From Candidatus Gastranaerophilales bacterium (GTDB taxonomy: Bacteria > Cyanobacteriota > Vampirovibrionia > Gastranaerophilales > Gastranaerophilaceae), in contig CALUWH010000008.1 in assembly GCA_944324435.1 (NCBI GenBank), forward strand, positions 1-64,000: a stretch of DNA of 64,000 nucleotides, written 5' to 3'. Of this stretch, positions 1 to 9,100 are shown one piece after another. The notes beneath the pieces were generated by a model, which saw nothing but the letters and a program-made list of their open reading frames with translations, ran no database searches and was not told the origin of the DNA. Within the stretch, counting starts at the first letter, position 1. The number at the start of each line of letters is the position of its first letter. The translations under genes were made by a program, and so were the position numbers.

Positions 1-135
1 CAACCCTTTATAACTTCTCCTAAACTTATAAACTACTCAACCTCTAAACCCTAAAACTACTTTTCAACTTTTCAACTTTTCAACTGTTCAACTTATCAAC
101 CCTAAAACATCCCCTCAACTTCTAAACCAACTCCA
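1..135. repeat. Low-complexity CAACT-word repeat block (left edge)
   Basis: The stretch is built from short pyrimidine-rich words such as TTCAACT, CTCAACT and TAAAC. Bases 11-69 recur exactly at 57162-57220, and the same words occur inverted at about 53880-53941. It has no coding potential. The composition and spread resemble the short tandemly repeated repetitive sequences (STRR) of cyanobacteria. The block continues beyond the left edge of the window. Confidence 0.85.
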
Positions 136-298
136 TAGTGTTGCGATTGCTTCTTGAATTCGCCGTTTAGTAAAAGTAAATTTTTGTAAAAATTTTCTTC
201 TTAACTAGCAAAAAAAATTAATTTTCCGGTTTAGAACTAATGGATAGTTGATAATCAAAAAGATATGATATAATTGAATAAATAAAGCGAGGTGTAAA
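136..298 (+). promoter_or_regulatory. Upstream region of the 111-residue gene with weak promoter
   Basis: A -10 TATAAT at 269-274 is preceded by TTGATA at 248-253, a 15-bp spacing that is short of the usual 17. A GAGGTG ribosome binding site lies 5 nt before the ATG at 299. Nothing else recognisable is seen between 136 and 247. Confidence 0.4.
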
Positions 299-634
299 AT
301 GAGTGAAATTAATGGTCCAAAATTTAGTGTTAATCAAGTAAATTTCAGCGGCATTCAAAAACCAACCCCGGAAGCCGTTCCGCCCGAGCAGCCAACGGAA
401 ATCGAAACTCCTAAACTTAATGATTTTTCTGACCCTAAAGCTGAAGTTATTGGACGTTCAATGTTATTCAAAGGCGAAGACAGCACTAAAGCAGACCTGA
501 GAGCACTTATCGAAAATCCGCAGATTGCAGAAAATTCCGACATGGCTTTTGAAACAGCATTTAAAGCAGCACAATCCGCAGGGCTTGAAAATCCGTATGA
601 AGAGGCTGCAAGCTTTGCTACCGGAGCTATGTAA
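299..634 (+). CDS. Hypothetical protein, 111 residues
   Basis: No family is recognised. The ATG follows a GAGGTG ribosome binding site at 5 nt. There is no signal peptide or membrane segment. The N-terminus holds QVNFSG (residues 14-19), followed by a proline/glutamate-rich linker (residues 22-40) and a mostly helical, alanine-rich C-terminal half. A similar NVNFTG occurs in the 123-residue protein at 11921-12292, so the motif may be a shared N-terminal tag, which is inference. It has its own promoter-like sequence and is followed 69 nt later by thyX on the same strand. Coding is supported by the RBS and a plausible protein composition; function is unknown. Confidence 0.75.
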   Translation: MSEINGPKFSVNQVNFSGIQKPTPEAVPPEQPTEIETPKLNDFSDPKAEVIGRSMLFKGEDSTKADLRALIENPQIAENSDMAFETAFKAAQSAGLENPYEEAASFATGAM

Positions 635-703
635 CCCCAAGAACTTCTCATATTCACAACCGTTAATAATTATGTTATTATTAATATTAAAAGTGAGGTG
701 AGT

Positions 704-1399
704 ATGGAAGAAAATAATAAGCCGGTTGTACATTTGATTTCTAAACCGGAAAATATGCTAAAAACTATTTACACGGCGTGTCGGACCTGTTATAGTGCAT
801 TAAGTCCGTATGAAATCTACAACAGTACGGATGACAAAGAAAAGATGCTGAGCTTGATTGAAAGGGTCATTTCTTCCGGTCACTATTCTACCATTGAACA
901 TATTCAGGTGACTTTTGCAATTTCAAACGTCTCAAGAGCCTGTACACACCAGCTTGTAAGGCACAGGCACATGTCTTTCTCTCAAAAATCCCAGCGCTAT
1001 GTTAAAGAAAAAGGACAATTTGATTATATTATTCCGCCAACAATTCTAAAAAATAAGGAGTTAAAAGATAAATTTGAAAACTTTATGGGAGAAATTTCCA
1101 AATTATACAGTGAATTTACAGAGGCAGGAATTCCAGCAGAAGATGCACGCTCAATACTGCCAAATGCTGCAGCAAGTTCAATTGTAGCAAGTTTAAACCT
1201 TAGAGAAATGATTCACCTTGCAAATCTGCGCCTATGTACACGTGCACAATACGAAATAAGAACAATGATTAAGATGATGTGCGATGAATTGATAAAGGAA
1301 GAAGCATGGCTAAAGCCATATCTTGTTCCTAAATGTGAACGTTTTGGGTACTGCGATGAAGACAAATCGTGCGGAAGGATGCCGCAGTTAAAAAAATGA
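704..1399 (+). CDS. thyX: Flavin-dependent thymidylate synthase ThyX
   Basis: ThyX converts dUMP to dTMP using FAD, NADPH and methylenetetrahydrofolate, replacing ThyA in many anaerobes. The diagnostic motif RHRX7S is present as RHRHMSFSQKS, with the downstream RY. The length of about 231 residues is typical. The open frame extends back to a GTG at 698, but GAGGTG at 695-700 serves as RBS for the ATG at 704, so the ATG is preferred. The stop codon overlaps the next gene as ATGA, indicating translational coupling to the solute-binding protein, an unusual partner with no obvious metabolic link. Confidence 0.95.
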   Translation: MEENNKPVVHLISKPENMLKTIYTACRTCYSALSPYEIYNSTDDKEKMLSLIERVISSGHYSTIEHIQVTFAISNVSRACTHQLVRHRHMSFSQKSQRYVKEKGQFDYIIPPTILKNKELKDKFENFMGEISKLYSEFTEAGIPAEDARSILPNAAASSIVASLNLREMIHLANLRLCTRAQYEIRTMIKMMCDELIKEEAWLKPYLVPKCERFGYCDEDKSCGRMPQLKK

Positions 1400-2187
1400 A
1401 AAATCTTGCAATAATTTTTACCATTATATTCCTGATAATAACAGCGGTATATTTTCTATTGTTCGCACCCGAAAAATATTTACAGCCGGATTTGTATGAC
1501 GAAATTATTAAAAGAGGCAGTATAAGGGTTGGGATTAATGTCGATTCTAAACCGTTTGGGTTTATTGATGCTAAAGGTGAAATTCAGGGATATGATGCTG
1601 ATTTGGCAAGATATATTGCACACTATATAGTAAAAAGTCCAAACGCTGTTAAGTTCGTGCCGGTAACGCCTGCTAACAGAATGCTTAAAGCCTCAACAGG
1701 CGAAGTCGATATTGTTATTGCAACGATGACAATTACACCACAAAGGCAAGAAATATTAGATTTCTCTATACCGTATGATTCCGCAGGGCAGGCAGTTCTT
1801 GTAAATTCAGGCAGTAGGATTACTGCTATAGGCGATCTGGCCGGACAAAATGTCGGAGTTATTTTTGGAACAACTGCGGAAAAAAATATGCAAAATCTGG
1901 TGCCTTCCGCAAATATACTGGGGTTTAAGACTTATCACGAGGCGTATGAAGCTTTGAAAGCTGGTTCTATAAATGCAATAACCTCTGATGATACCATTCT
2001 AAGCGGCTTCGCAATTGAAGATAAGAGTGTTAAACTGCTCAGCAAAAGATACTCAAGAGAACCGTATGGTGTCGGATTTAAGAAAGGAAAATGTTCCGCT
2101 AAACTGAAACAAACCCTTGACTTTGCAATCATAGATTTAAAACAGAAGAATGTTATTAATCGACTGAGAAAAAAGTGGAGATTATAA
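1396..2187 (+). CDS. Amino-acid-type ABC transporter substrate-binding protein
   Basis: The protein belongs to the family 3 solute-binding proteins (HisJ/GlnH-like, SBP_bac_3): the start of the domain reads GSIRVGINVDSKPFGF, followed by GYDADLARYIA and DIVIATMTITPQR. An uncleaved signal-anchor or signal peptide lies at residues 4-24, with no lipobox cysteine. The frame is open from a GTG at 1369; I chose the ATG at 1396 because it overlaps the thyX stop (ATGA) and puts the basic residue directly before the hydrophobic stretch. No permease or ATPase gene is adjacent, so it is an orphan or works with a distant transporter. The ligand cannot be assigned. Confidence 0.85.
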   Translation: MKNLAIIFTIIFLIITAVYFLLFAPEKYLQPDLYDEIIKRGSIRVGINVDSKPFGFIDAKGEIQGYDADLARYIAHYIVKSPNAVKFVPVTPANRMLKASTGEVDIVIATMTITPQRQEILDFSIPYDSAGQAVLVNSGSRITAIGDLAGQNVGVIFGTTAEKNMQNLVPSANILGFKTYHEAYEALKAGSINAITSDDTILSGFAIEDKSVKLLSKRYSREPYGVGFKKGKCSAKLKQTLDFAIIDLKQKNVINRLRKKWRL

Positions 2188-2284
2188 TGCTGTCGGAAGT
2201 TAAAATTTTGTTACAATAAGCATAAATCAAAAGCATTTTTTTGTTCTTTACGTTACAATGTTAGAATGAATTAAGGACGGATTT

Positions 2285-3127
2285 ATGGTGGAAACTTTTG
2301 AACTCACAAATTACAACTTTTATTCAAGCCGTTTAGATATGGAACTCATCACAAACATTGTCGACACGCTGAAAGAAATTCTTGAAGAAGACAAAAAAGA
2401 GTCTCAGCCGCTTTTTCTTAAAGTTGCGGACAATTTCATTATGGATATTGCTCGAAAAGTAGTTCAAGAAAAGAAGAAAACCTTCCTGATAGGGATAACC
2501 GGAGAAAGCGCTTCCGGCAAAACCGTATTTGTGGATAATACCATTGAAGCCGTTGTGAGAGACCGAAAAGAAGGTATTTATACGGTAATTCGTCAGGATG
2601 ATTATTACAAAGATACTTCAAAGGAGCTTATCGAAGCCGGAAGCTATGATGCATTATTTAAGACAGGCTTCAGCTTCGATACTCCGGACGTTATTGATTT
2701 AAAACTGATGAGAGAGCATCTTCTGAATTTAAAGCAAGGAAAAACTGTTGTATCACCCAAATATGATTTTGTAACCTGTGTTTCTTCGCCGGCCGGGGAT
2801 ATAAAAAAACCGGCAAAAGTTATTCTGACAGAGGGGCTTTACGTTTTAAACAAAGAAATCAGAGATATTATGGATGTAAAAGTTTATGTATTTACTCCGA
2901 TTGAAGTTATTAAAGAGCGCTGGTATAAGCGTGCAGTCTTGAGGGGGAAAACAGGAGCTGCGGCGGATTTGCAGTTCAAGAATGTCAACGAAACTGCCCA
3001 GCAATACATAAGACCGACTTATCAGATTGCAGACTGTATTATCAATGGCATGGTGGATAAGGATTATATTAAAGTTATTACAGAAAAGATAATGAGTCGT
3101 CTGGCTGAAATCTGTATGGGGGGGTAA
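2285..3127 (+). CDS. Uridine kinase-like P-loop kinase
   Basis: The P-loop GITGESASGKT (around residue 68) and the following RQDDYYKD match the uridine kinase/phosphoribulokinase superfamily, in which the DYYKD segment contacts the nucleoside. The motif TEGLYVL corresponds to the family's strand-3 acidic motif. An N-terminal extension of roughly 60 residues precedes the kinase fold and is not part of standard uridine kinase. The ATG is preceded by AAGGACGG. Nucleoside phosphorylation is the likely reaction (pyrimidine salvage), but the exact substrate is inference. The stop codon at 3125-3127 abuts a repetitive 34-codon frame. Confidence 0.8.
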   Translation: MVETFELTNYNFYSSRLDMELITNIVDTLKEILEEDKKESQPLFLKVADNFIMDIARKVVQEKKKTFLIGITGESASGKTVFVDNTIEAVVRDRKEGIYTVIRQDDYYKDTSKELIEAGSYDALFKTGFSFDTPDVIDLKLMREHLLNLKQGKTVVSPKYDFVTCVSSPAGDIKKPAKVILTEGLYVLNKEIRDIMDVKVYVFTPIEVIKERWYKRAVLRGKTGAAADLQFKNVNETAQQYIRPTYQIADCIINGMVDKDYIKVITEKIMSRLAEICMGG

Positions 3128-3232
3128 ATGTATTGTATTGGTTGGTCAAAACTACGGGTTAGGCGTCCTCAGGAAGGGGGGGGGATGTACTGTGTTTGTT
3201 GGTCAAAACTACGGGTTCAGCGTCCTCAGTAA
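3128..3232 (+). other. Duplicated 45-bp element with open 34-codon frame
   Basis: Two copies of a 45-bp sequence (3128-3172 and 3185-3229) lie 57 bp apart, differing at five positions. Because 57 is a multiple of three, the whole stretch reads as one frame starting with an ATG immediately after the upstream stop: two modules MYCxxWSKLRVxRPQ joined by a glycine run, ending at TAA 3230-3232. Two of the differences are silent or conservative. Against coding, it uses CGG, CTA and AGG codons that look rare for these genes. It may be a peptide gene or a duplicated RNA or DNA element in the queD leader. Confidence 0.4.
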
Positions 3233-3291
3233 TGGGAAGGGAAAAATGTGTTAGGCTGGGGGATAAATAAGATTAAGAGAAGGTATAAAAA

Positions 3292-3651
3292 ATGTTTGAA
3301 TTAAAAGCACAGATGTATTTTGCAGCAGCACATCACTTACTTAACTATGAAGGCGAGTGCGAAAATCAACACGGGCATAATTGGCTGGTAGAAGCGTATG
3401 TCAAGGGTGAAACTCTTGATAAGAGTAATATCCTTGTAGATTACAAGGTCTTAAAGAGAGAAATGAAAGCTGTTTTGGATTTGCTTGACCATAAAGATTT
3501 GAATGAACTTCCGTATTTTAATGGAGAAAGCCCCTCTAGCGAAATGATTTCAATGTTTATTTACAACAAGTTAAAAGAAAAAATAGTTCAGCTCTCAAAA
3601 GTTTCTGTTTGGGAGACGGCAACTTCTTGTGCAAGTTACTTTGAAGAGTAG
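3292..3651 (+). CDS. queD: 6-carboxy-tetrahydropterin synthase QueD
   Basis: QueD makes 6-carboxy-5,6,7,8-tetrahydropterin from dihydroneopterin triphosphate, the first committed step to preQ0 and queuosine. The sequence has the family signature CxxxHGH (CENQHGH) with the catalytic cysteine, the first zinc histidine in AAHHL, and the C-terminal WETATSCASY segment carrying the substrate-binding glutamate. The length of 119 residues is normal. The ATG follows AGAAGG at 7 nt. No other que genes are adjacent, and I could not fit a preQ1 riboswitch to the duplicated element upstream. Confidence 0.92.
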   Translation: MFELKAQMYFAAAHHLLNYEGECENQHGHNWLVEAYVKGETLDKSNILVDYKVLKREMKAVLDLLDHKDLNELPYFNGESPSSEMISMFIYNKLKEKIVQLSKVSVWETATSCASYFEE

Positions 3652-3708
3652 TCAAACATCAAGAGCCCAAAAGTCAATAGTCACAGATAAATCAAGAGGG
3701 AGGAAACT

Positions 3709-4548
3709 TTGGATTTAATACAATCAATATTAATGGGAATAGTTCAGGGATTGAGCGAATTTTTACCGATTTCAAGCTCGGCACACCTTGTTTTTACATC
3801 AAACTTCTACAAGGTATTCAAAGGAATAGAAATTGTGCACGAATCTAATCAGGAAATTTTTCTTGACATAATGCTGCATCTGGGAACTCTAATTGCAGTC
3901 TTGATTTATTTTAGAAAAGAGATTTTAGAAATACTAAAAGCTCTTGTTTATGGACTGAAGAATAAAGATTACTCTGCACAGGATTTTAAGCTTGGAGTTT
4001 ACATCTTTTTAGGTACTATAGTAACTGTTTTAATAGCATATCCGCTGAACGAAGTTGCAGGCGGACTTGTATTCAAACCGTCAATAGTAGGTATACTTTT
4101 AGTCTTTACCGGGATTTTGCTTTTATTCAGTGAAGCGAGGGCAAAAAAATATAAAAGCCATAAGGATATTACACTAAAAAATTCCTTATTAATAGCCATA
4201 GCACAGGGGCTGGCTGCTCTTCCCGGATTCTCACGTTCAGGATTAACCATTGCTACAGGGCTTCTGAACGGTGTTGACAGAACAACTGCCGCAAGATATT
4301 CTTTCCTCCTTAGCATACCAATAATCCTTGGTGCTTCAATGGTTTATCCTCTTGTAAAAATCGATTTTCACGAGATTATAACGTACAATTGGACAGCTAT
4401 TATTGCCGGAACAATAGTATCAGGGCTTGTTGGCTATATTTGTATTAAATACTTTTTGAAATTTGTATCAAAATTCTCTCTAGGGATTTTCGGTTATTAC
4501 TGCTTGATTGTTGGGGTTGTAACAGCCGTGTTTTTCTCTATAAATTAG
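3709..4548 (+). CDS. uppP: Undecaprenyl-diphosphate phosphatase UppP (BacA)
   Basis: This integral membrane enzyme removes a phosphate from undecaprenyl diphosphate to recycle the peptidoglycan lipid carrier. The N-terminal signature GIVQGLSEFLPISSSAHL and the second conserved segment LPGFSRSGLTIA are intact, and about eight hydrophobic segments span 279 residues. The start is a TTG at 3709, chosen because a strong GAGGGAGGAA lies directly upstream and no in-frame ATG exists before the conserved N-terminus. It stands alone, converging on the response regulator gene. Confidence 0.95.
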   Translation: MDLIQSILMGIVQGLSEFLPISSSAHLVFTSNFYKVFKGIEIVHESNQEIFLDIMLHLGTLIAVLIYFRKEILEILKALVYGLKNKDYSAQDFKLGVYIFLGTIVTVLIAYPLNEVAGGLVFKPSIVGILLVFTGILLLFSEARAKKYKSHKDITLKNSLLIAIAQGLAALPGFSRSGLTIATGLLNGVDRTTAARYSFLLSIPIILGASMVYPLVKIDFHEIITYNWTAIIAGTIVSGLVGYICIKYFLKFVSKFSLGIFGYYCLIVGVVTAVFFSIN

Positions 4549-4611
4549 TACGCAATACTGCCAAACGTATGCTTTTTATGTATGAACGTTTAAATTTACT
4601 GCGACTTAAAC

Positions 4612-5307
4612 TTAGGCATTTAATTTATATCCGCCGCCGTAAATTGTTTCTATGTATTTTTTGCCATCAGAGATTTTGTCAATCTTGCTTCTTAAATGTC
4701 TTATATGTACTCTTATGGTCTCAACATTGTCATCCGGCTCATACCCCCAGATCTCTTTGAGGATTCTGGCTCCTGATACCATATTGCCATGGTTTTGGAA
4801 CAACAGATTAAATATATCATATTCGATTGGTGTTAATTTCTGAATTTTACCGTTTATTTGGACGCTGTAAGTTTCCGGAAGCAGAGTGATTTCTTTGTAA
4901 GTTAAAAGTTCCCGCGTTGCGGAGGACTCCGGAATCTGATGAGTTCTTTTGAGCAGCGCACGGACACGTACAAGAAGTTCTTCTATCTCAAAAGGTTTGG
5001 TTAAATAATCATCAACCCCAATATTAAATCCGTTAACTTTATCATTAAGCTCAGAAAGAGCTGTCAGCATAAGAATCGGAATCTCAGAAGTTTCAGAATT
5101 CTGTCTCACCCTCTGCGCAACCGTAAAACCATCAACTTCCGGCATCATTACATCCAGAATTATGAGAGCAGGAACTTCTTGTTTAGCCTTTGCAAAACCC
5201 TCGATACCGTTATATGCCTGTACGACCTCATAACCATGCAATTCCAAATTAACTTTTATCAATTCATTAATTGCCAAATCATCATCAATTACCAGAATCT
5301 TAGCCAT
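4612..5307 (-). CDS. OmpR-family response regulator (orphan)
   Basis: An N-terminal receiver domain shows the acidic pocket IDDD, the phosphoacceptor in LDVMMP (about residue 50), the MLTA threonine and the TKPF lysine. The C-terminal winged-helix DNA-binding domain (about residues 135-230) ends in RHLRSKI and YGGGYKL, typical of OmpR/PhoB. The frame begins upstream, but the ATG at 5305-5307 overlaps the rmuC stop as ATGGCTAA with AAGGTG as RBS, so this start is preferred. No histidine kinase is nearby. The overall style recalls the RpaA/RpaB regulators of cyanobacteria, which is inference. Confidence 0.9.
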   Translation of the reverse strand: MAKILVIDDDLAINELIKVNLELHGYEVVQAYNGIEGFAKAKQEVPALIILDVMMPEVDGFTVAQRVRQNSETSEIPILMLTALSELNDKVNGFNIGVDDYLTKPFEIEELLVRVRALLKRTHQIPESSATRELLTYKEITLLPETYSVQINGKIQKLTPIEYDIFNLLFQNHGNMVSGARILKEIWGYEPDDNVETIRVHIRHLRSKIDKISDGKKYIETIYGGGYKLNA

Positions 5308-6493
5308 TTGCAAAAACACCTTCTAACTCGTCTTCTTCAGCTTCCTTCAATAAATCAGCAGGGATTTCCTTGTTTGTACTTATACCAAACTCTTTTAGAG
5401 CCTCAACTTGAGAAAAAAGGCTCGGTTTGTTCTTATTACCGCGCCTGAAGCGGTTAATTGTTTTATTCAATTGAGCGGAAACCCCATCAAATTTTTTCTG
5501 TACATCTGTCAGGTCATCACAAAACTGAACAAAGGTTTCATATAAATTCGTTCCTGCTCTTACAATCATATTTACGCTTTCGCGCTGCTTTTGCTGTGCA
5601 AAAAGCTGGTTTACAAGCCTTATTGTTGCAAGAAGAGAGGAGGTACCTACAATAATAATATTTGCCTTATAAGCGCTGTTTATCAAATCCAAATCTTCAT
5701 ATAAAAGATTTACGGATGTTTCAATTGGCATGTACATAAGAACAAAATCCGGCTGGGATAAATCTCCGGCGCTTTGATAATTCTTGTTTGACAAATCCGT
5801 AATACGTTTTTTTACCTCCGCCTTAAAATCTTTAAGCTTGGAATTATCTTTTACGTATTCCAGATAGCTGGTCAATGTTACTTTTGAATCAATTATCAAA
5901 TGCCTGTTATCCGGAAGATTTATAACAACATCCGGTCTTATTACATGCTCTTCATCATCCTTGAGGCTTGAAGATGTTGTAACAAACTGTTTTGAATAAT
6001 GAATCCCTTCTTGCATTCCGCATCCTTGCAGAATTGTATCAAGAAGATTTTCTCCGTATGAGCCTTTTGTATTCTGATTCTTGGTAAGAGCATCAACAAG
6101 GTTTTTAGCTTCCTGCTCAATAATCTTGTTATTCTTCTCGAGGTTTCCGATTTGTTCAACGATTTTTGTTGTATTCTCAACCCCTGCAAGGTTAAATTTT
6201 TCTACCTTTGCCTTAAACTCCCCGAGTTCCTTAGTTAAAGGCAAAATTTTTTCTTCCAGAGTTTCACGGTTTTGTTTTCTTAAATCTTCCTGCTCATTTT
6301 TTATTGTCTCATTTGCAAGCTGTACAAAATCCCGTTTGATTATCTCCTGCAAATTCTCATACATCTTAGCCTCTGACTTGAGACGAATGAGTTCTTCACG
6401 AGATGCTGCAGCTTTTCCGGTCAAAATAACATACAAAGTTATTCCGGAAATCAGTGCACCTAAAATAAATGAAACAATAGAAGCTAATAACAT
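5300..6493 (-). CDS. rmuC: RmuC-family DNA recombination protein
   Basis: The protein has an N-terminal membrane anchor (residues 1-23), a coiled-coil region (about 30-130) and the RmuC nuclease-like core, seen in GSYGENLLDTIL, RPDVVINLPDNRHLIIDSK and FVLMYMPIE. RmuC limits rearrangements at inverted repeats in E. coli; the biochemical activity is not well established. The length of 397 residues is normal. The RBS GAGGAG precedes the ATG. It is translationally coupled to the downstream response regulator. The presence of long inverted repeats elsewhere in this window makes the function notable. Confidence 0.88.
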   Translation of the reverse strand: MLLASIVSFILGALISGITLYVILTGKAAASREELIRLKSEAKMYENLQEIIKRDFVQLANETIKNEQEDLRKQNRETLEEKILPLTKELGEFKAKVEKFNLAGVENTTKIVEQIGNLEKNNKIIEQEAKNLVDALTKNQNTKGSYGENLLDTILQGCGMQEGIHYSKQFVTTSSSLKDDEEHVIRPDVVINLPDNRHLIIDSKVTLTSYLEYVKDNSKLKDFKAEVKKRITDLSNKNYQSAGDLSQPDFVLMYMPIETSVNLLYEDLDLINSAYKANIIIVGTSSLLATIRLVNQLFAQQKQRESVNMIVRAGTNLYETFVQFCDDLTDVQKKFDGVSAQLNKTINRFRRGNKNKPSLFSQVEALKEFGISTNKEIPADLLKEAEEDELEGVFANG

Positions 6494-6550
6494 TTTATCT
6501 CCTCAAACTCTTACTTTACTGTTTTTGAACCAACCCTTTATACCGCACTG

Positions 6551-7276
6551 CTAGTTTCTGTCAGAGAACTTTGCGAGCAGTCTGAGAATTTCCATGTAAA
6601 GCCAAACCAGAGTTACCATAAGTCCGAACGCACCGTACCATTCCATGTCTTTGGGAAGCATATTCTGAGCGCCGCGTTCTATAAAGTCGAAGTCTACAAT
6701 AAGATTTAAAGCCGCAATAAGAACTATAACAAGGCTAATGCCAATTCCTATTGCTGAAGATGAATTAAGATAAGGCACCTGCATGTTGAAAAAGCTGCCA
6801 ATAAAGTTCACAAGATAAACAACCGCAATAGATGCTGTTGCGATGAATATCATGCTTCTGAATTTGTCGGTGCATTTAATCATGCCTGTTCTATAAAGAA
6901 TAAGCATTGAAAACAATGCCGCAAAAGTTCCTGCGACGGCCTGGGCTACAATTCCCGGATAAACAGCCTGCATCATAGCGGAAACACCGCCTAAAAATAA
7001 ACCTTCACACGCCGCATAAACAGGAATTAAATATTTAATTCTGGTGAAAGCAACAACCATTGCCAATATAAATCCGACAATAGCACCCCCCATTGTAAGC
7101 ATTGTCGCTTGATCAGTAAAACCTGCAGTAAAGCGCGACCAAACAAAAGCAGCAGCTGCAACAAGAATAAGCCCCAAAAACGCTGTAATCTGGATAGTTC
7201 CGTTTACGGTCATAGGCTCGCCTTCCAAAACCCTTACCCGTTCTGTAAATTTGTCGTTCAAAATTGGATTTGACAT
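6551..7276 (-). CDS. Bax inhibitor-1/YccA-like membrane protein
   Basis: Seven hydrophobic segments cover 241 residues, ending in the conserved C-terminal motif around DMEWYGAFGLMVTLVWLY and MEILRLLAKF that marks the bacterial Bax1-I (YccA-like) branch of the TMBIM superfamily. Family members are implicated in ion leak or protease modulation, but the role here is unknown. The ATG follows GGAGGAATTT. It is transcribed divergently from the ABC exporter at 7367 and lies 57 nt upstream of rmuC on the same strand, so it could head an operon with rmuC and the response regulator. Confidence 0.85.
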   Translation of the reverse strand: MSNPILNDKFTERVRVLEGEPMTVNGTIQITAFLGLILVAAAAFVWSRFTAGFTDQATMLTMGGAIVGFILAMVVAFTRIKYLIPVYAACEGLFLGGVSAMMQAVYPGIVAQAVAGTFAALFSMLILYRTGMIKCTDKFRSMIFIATASIAVVYLVNFIGSFFNMQVPYLNSSSAIGIGISLVIVLIAALNLIVDFDFIERGAQNMLPKDMEWYGAFGLMVTLVWLYMEILRLLAKFSDRN

Positions 7277-7354
7277 AAATTCCTCCTTCTCCTTTTTATA
7301 TAATTATATCATACCTTACAGTTTTATTAATATGAAATTAATGTTTTTTTAATG

Positions 7355-7360
7355 TAATAT
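7355..7360 (+). promoter_or_regulatory. -10 hexamer of a predicted leaderless transcript (ABC exporter)
   Basis: TAATAT ends exactly 6 nt before the ATG at 7367. No Shine-Dalgarno sequence is present. Transcription would start at or next to the A of the start codon. Confidence 0.5.
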
Positions 7361-7366
7361 ATACTT

Positions 7367-9100
7367 ATGCTGTGGGTATGCTTTAAAAAATTTTTTAAAT
7401 ACTTTGGTAAAAATAAGAGAGCTTTTGGTGCATATTCTTTTTTATCATTTATTGTCGGAATATTAGAACTTTTTGGAGTTGCACTGACTTATCCTTTTGT
7501 AATGCGGATTCTGCAACAAAAACCTCAGCCAACCTTCTGGGAATCGCCTATTGTACTTGGGATTGCTATAATTATATTATTTCTTGCAAAAAACATAATT
7601 ATGATTGTATACAGCTCTTTGCAAGCTAAATTAACAAAAAATATTGAAGCCGAAGTTCACCTGAAATTTATTAACTGTTTTTTAGCTGCTTCTTATCAGG
7701 ATTCTGCCAAAATTCCAGTCAGTATAAAAACAAATATACTAGCATTTTTAATTCCTAACACAATTAACAATTTTGTACTCAGGCTTCTGAACCTTAATGT
7801 AAATTTTTTCATATTCAGCTTGATTTCCCTCTTTTTAATTATTACATTCCCTTTAGCAACACTAATCACGATAGTGTGTGCATGGTTTCTCATATATTTC
7901 CAAAACCGGTATTTCAAACCGAGACTGCTGGAATCTGCAAAAATAACAAATGAGCTTTCCGAAAAATATAACCAGAAGTCTTACGAAGTTTTACTTAATA
8001 CAAAGGGAATAAAAATTTCTAACCGAGAAAAATATTTCTATAATGAATATAAAAAAGCGCTTGAAGATTATTATAAAATATGCAGGAAAACTCTTTTCCT
8101 AAATACAATTCCTCCATATATTACAGAACCTTTTATAATAATCCTTCTGCTAATCCTGCTATTAATAATATCCGTTCAGAACTTTACCGAACCTGATAAA
8201 TTAATTGCATCTTTTGCAGTAATAGTATCTGCCATTTTCAGATTAGCCCCAACAATTTCAAGAATACAGACGAATATTAATGGGATAAACTCTGCCCTGC
8301 CGCTTGTTAATAAATTATTTGAAGAATATGAAGCTCTAAATATAGCCTCAGTAAACGACGTAGAAGAAAAAGTCTTTACTGATTTCAAGTCTGATATAGG
8401 ATTACGCAATATTAATTACGAATATGAAGACAACAAGCCTGTTTTAACAAATATCAACCTTACAATCAAAAAAGGCGAATTTATAGGCATTGCAGGCCTT
8501 TCAGGAGCCGGAAAGACAACCCTCGTTGATATTATATCAGGACTTTTCATCCCTAAAAGCGGCGAAATTATTGTCGATGGGAAATCTTATAAATCTACAC
8601 CTCCCCTAAAGATTGGATATATCCCTCAGGAAATAAGTATTTTAAACGCCTCTATAAAGGATAATGTAGCTTTCGGCAGCAAAGATGCGGATGATAACAA
8701 GATAGTAGAAGCTCTCAAACGAGCACAGTTATATGATTTTATTATCCAAAATTATAAAGACGGAATCTGCGCAAATCCGTTTGTTGATTCAACAGGGCTG
8801 TCTCAGGGACAAAAGCAAAGGCTCGCTATTGCAAGGGCCCTGTATTCAAATCCTGATATTTTAATACTGGACGAAGCTACGTCTGCACTAGATTTAAAAA
8901 CAGAAGATGAAATCTGCCATGTTCTTAATTCTCTCAAAGGAGAAAAAACAATTATTGCAATTGCCCACAGAATCTCTACAATCAAGGCCGCTGATAGGAT
9001 TATGTTTATGAAAAAAGGCTCAATAGAAGCTATTGCGCCTTTTGATAAATTGGTAGAAAAATGTGAAGATTTTAAAGAGCTTGTTAGATTAGCTAAATAG
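7367..9100 (+). CDS. ABC exporter (fused membrane and ATPase domains)
   Basis: The protein is a half-transporter: six membrane helices (about residues 20-300) followed by an ATP-binding domain with Walker A GLSGAGKTT, the signature LSQGQKQR and Walker B ILILDEATSALD, then the H-loop AHR. This is the MsbA/lipid or glycan exporter type; the substrate cannot be read from sequence. At 577 residues it is full length. The ATG has no RBS but has TAATAT 6 nt upstream, suggesting a leaderless message. The 3' end overlaps an opposite-strand small gene by 8 bp. Confidence 0.9.
   Translation: MLWVCFKKFFKYFGKNKRAFGAYSFLSFIVGILELFGVALTYPFVMRILQQKPQPTFWESPIVLGIAIIILFLAKNIIMIVYSSLQAKLTKNIEAEVHLKFINCFLAASYQDSAKIPVSIKTNILAFLIPNTINNFVLRLLNLNVNFFIFSLISLFLIITFPLATLITIVCAWFLIYFQNRYFKPRLLESAKITNELSEKYNQKSYEVLLNTKGIKISNREKYFYNEYKKALEDYYKICRKTLFLNTIPPYITEPFIIILLLILLLIISVQNFTEPDKLIASFAVIVSAIFRLAPTISRIQTNINGINSALPLVNKLFEEYEALNIASVNDVEEKVFTDFKSDIGLRNINYEYEDNKPVLTNINLTIKKGEFIGIAGLSGAGKTTLVDIISGLFIPKSGEIIVDGKSYKSTPPLKIGYIPQEISILNASIKDNVAFGSKDADDNKIVEALKRAQLYDFIIQNYKDGICANPFVDSTGLSQGQKQRLAIARALYSNPDILILDEATSALDLKTEDEICHVLNSLKGEKTIIAIAHRISTIKAADRIMFMKKGSIEAIAPFDKLVEKCEDFKELVRLAK

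Noticed and set aside
3128-3291. preQ1 riboswitch before queD
   Set aside because: The AAAACTA words look suggestive, but I could not build the class I hairpin with its A-rich pairing tail in either copy, nor a sequestered RBS.
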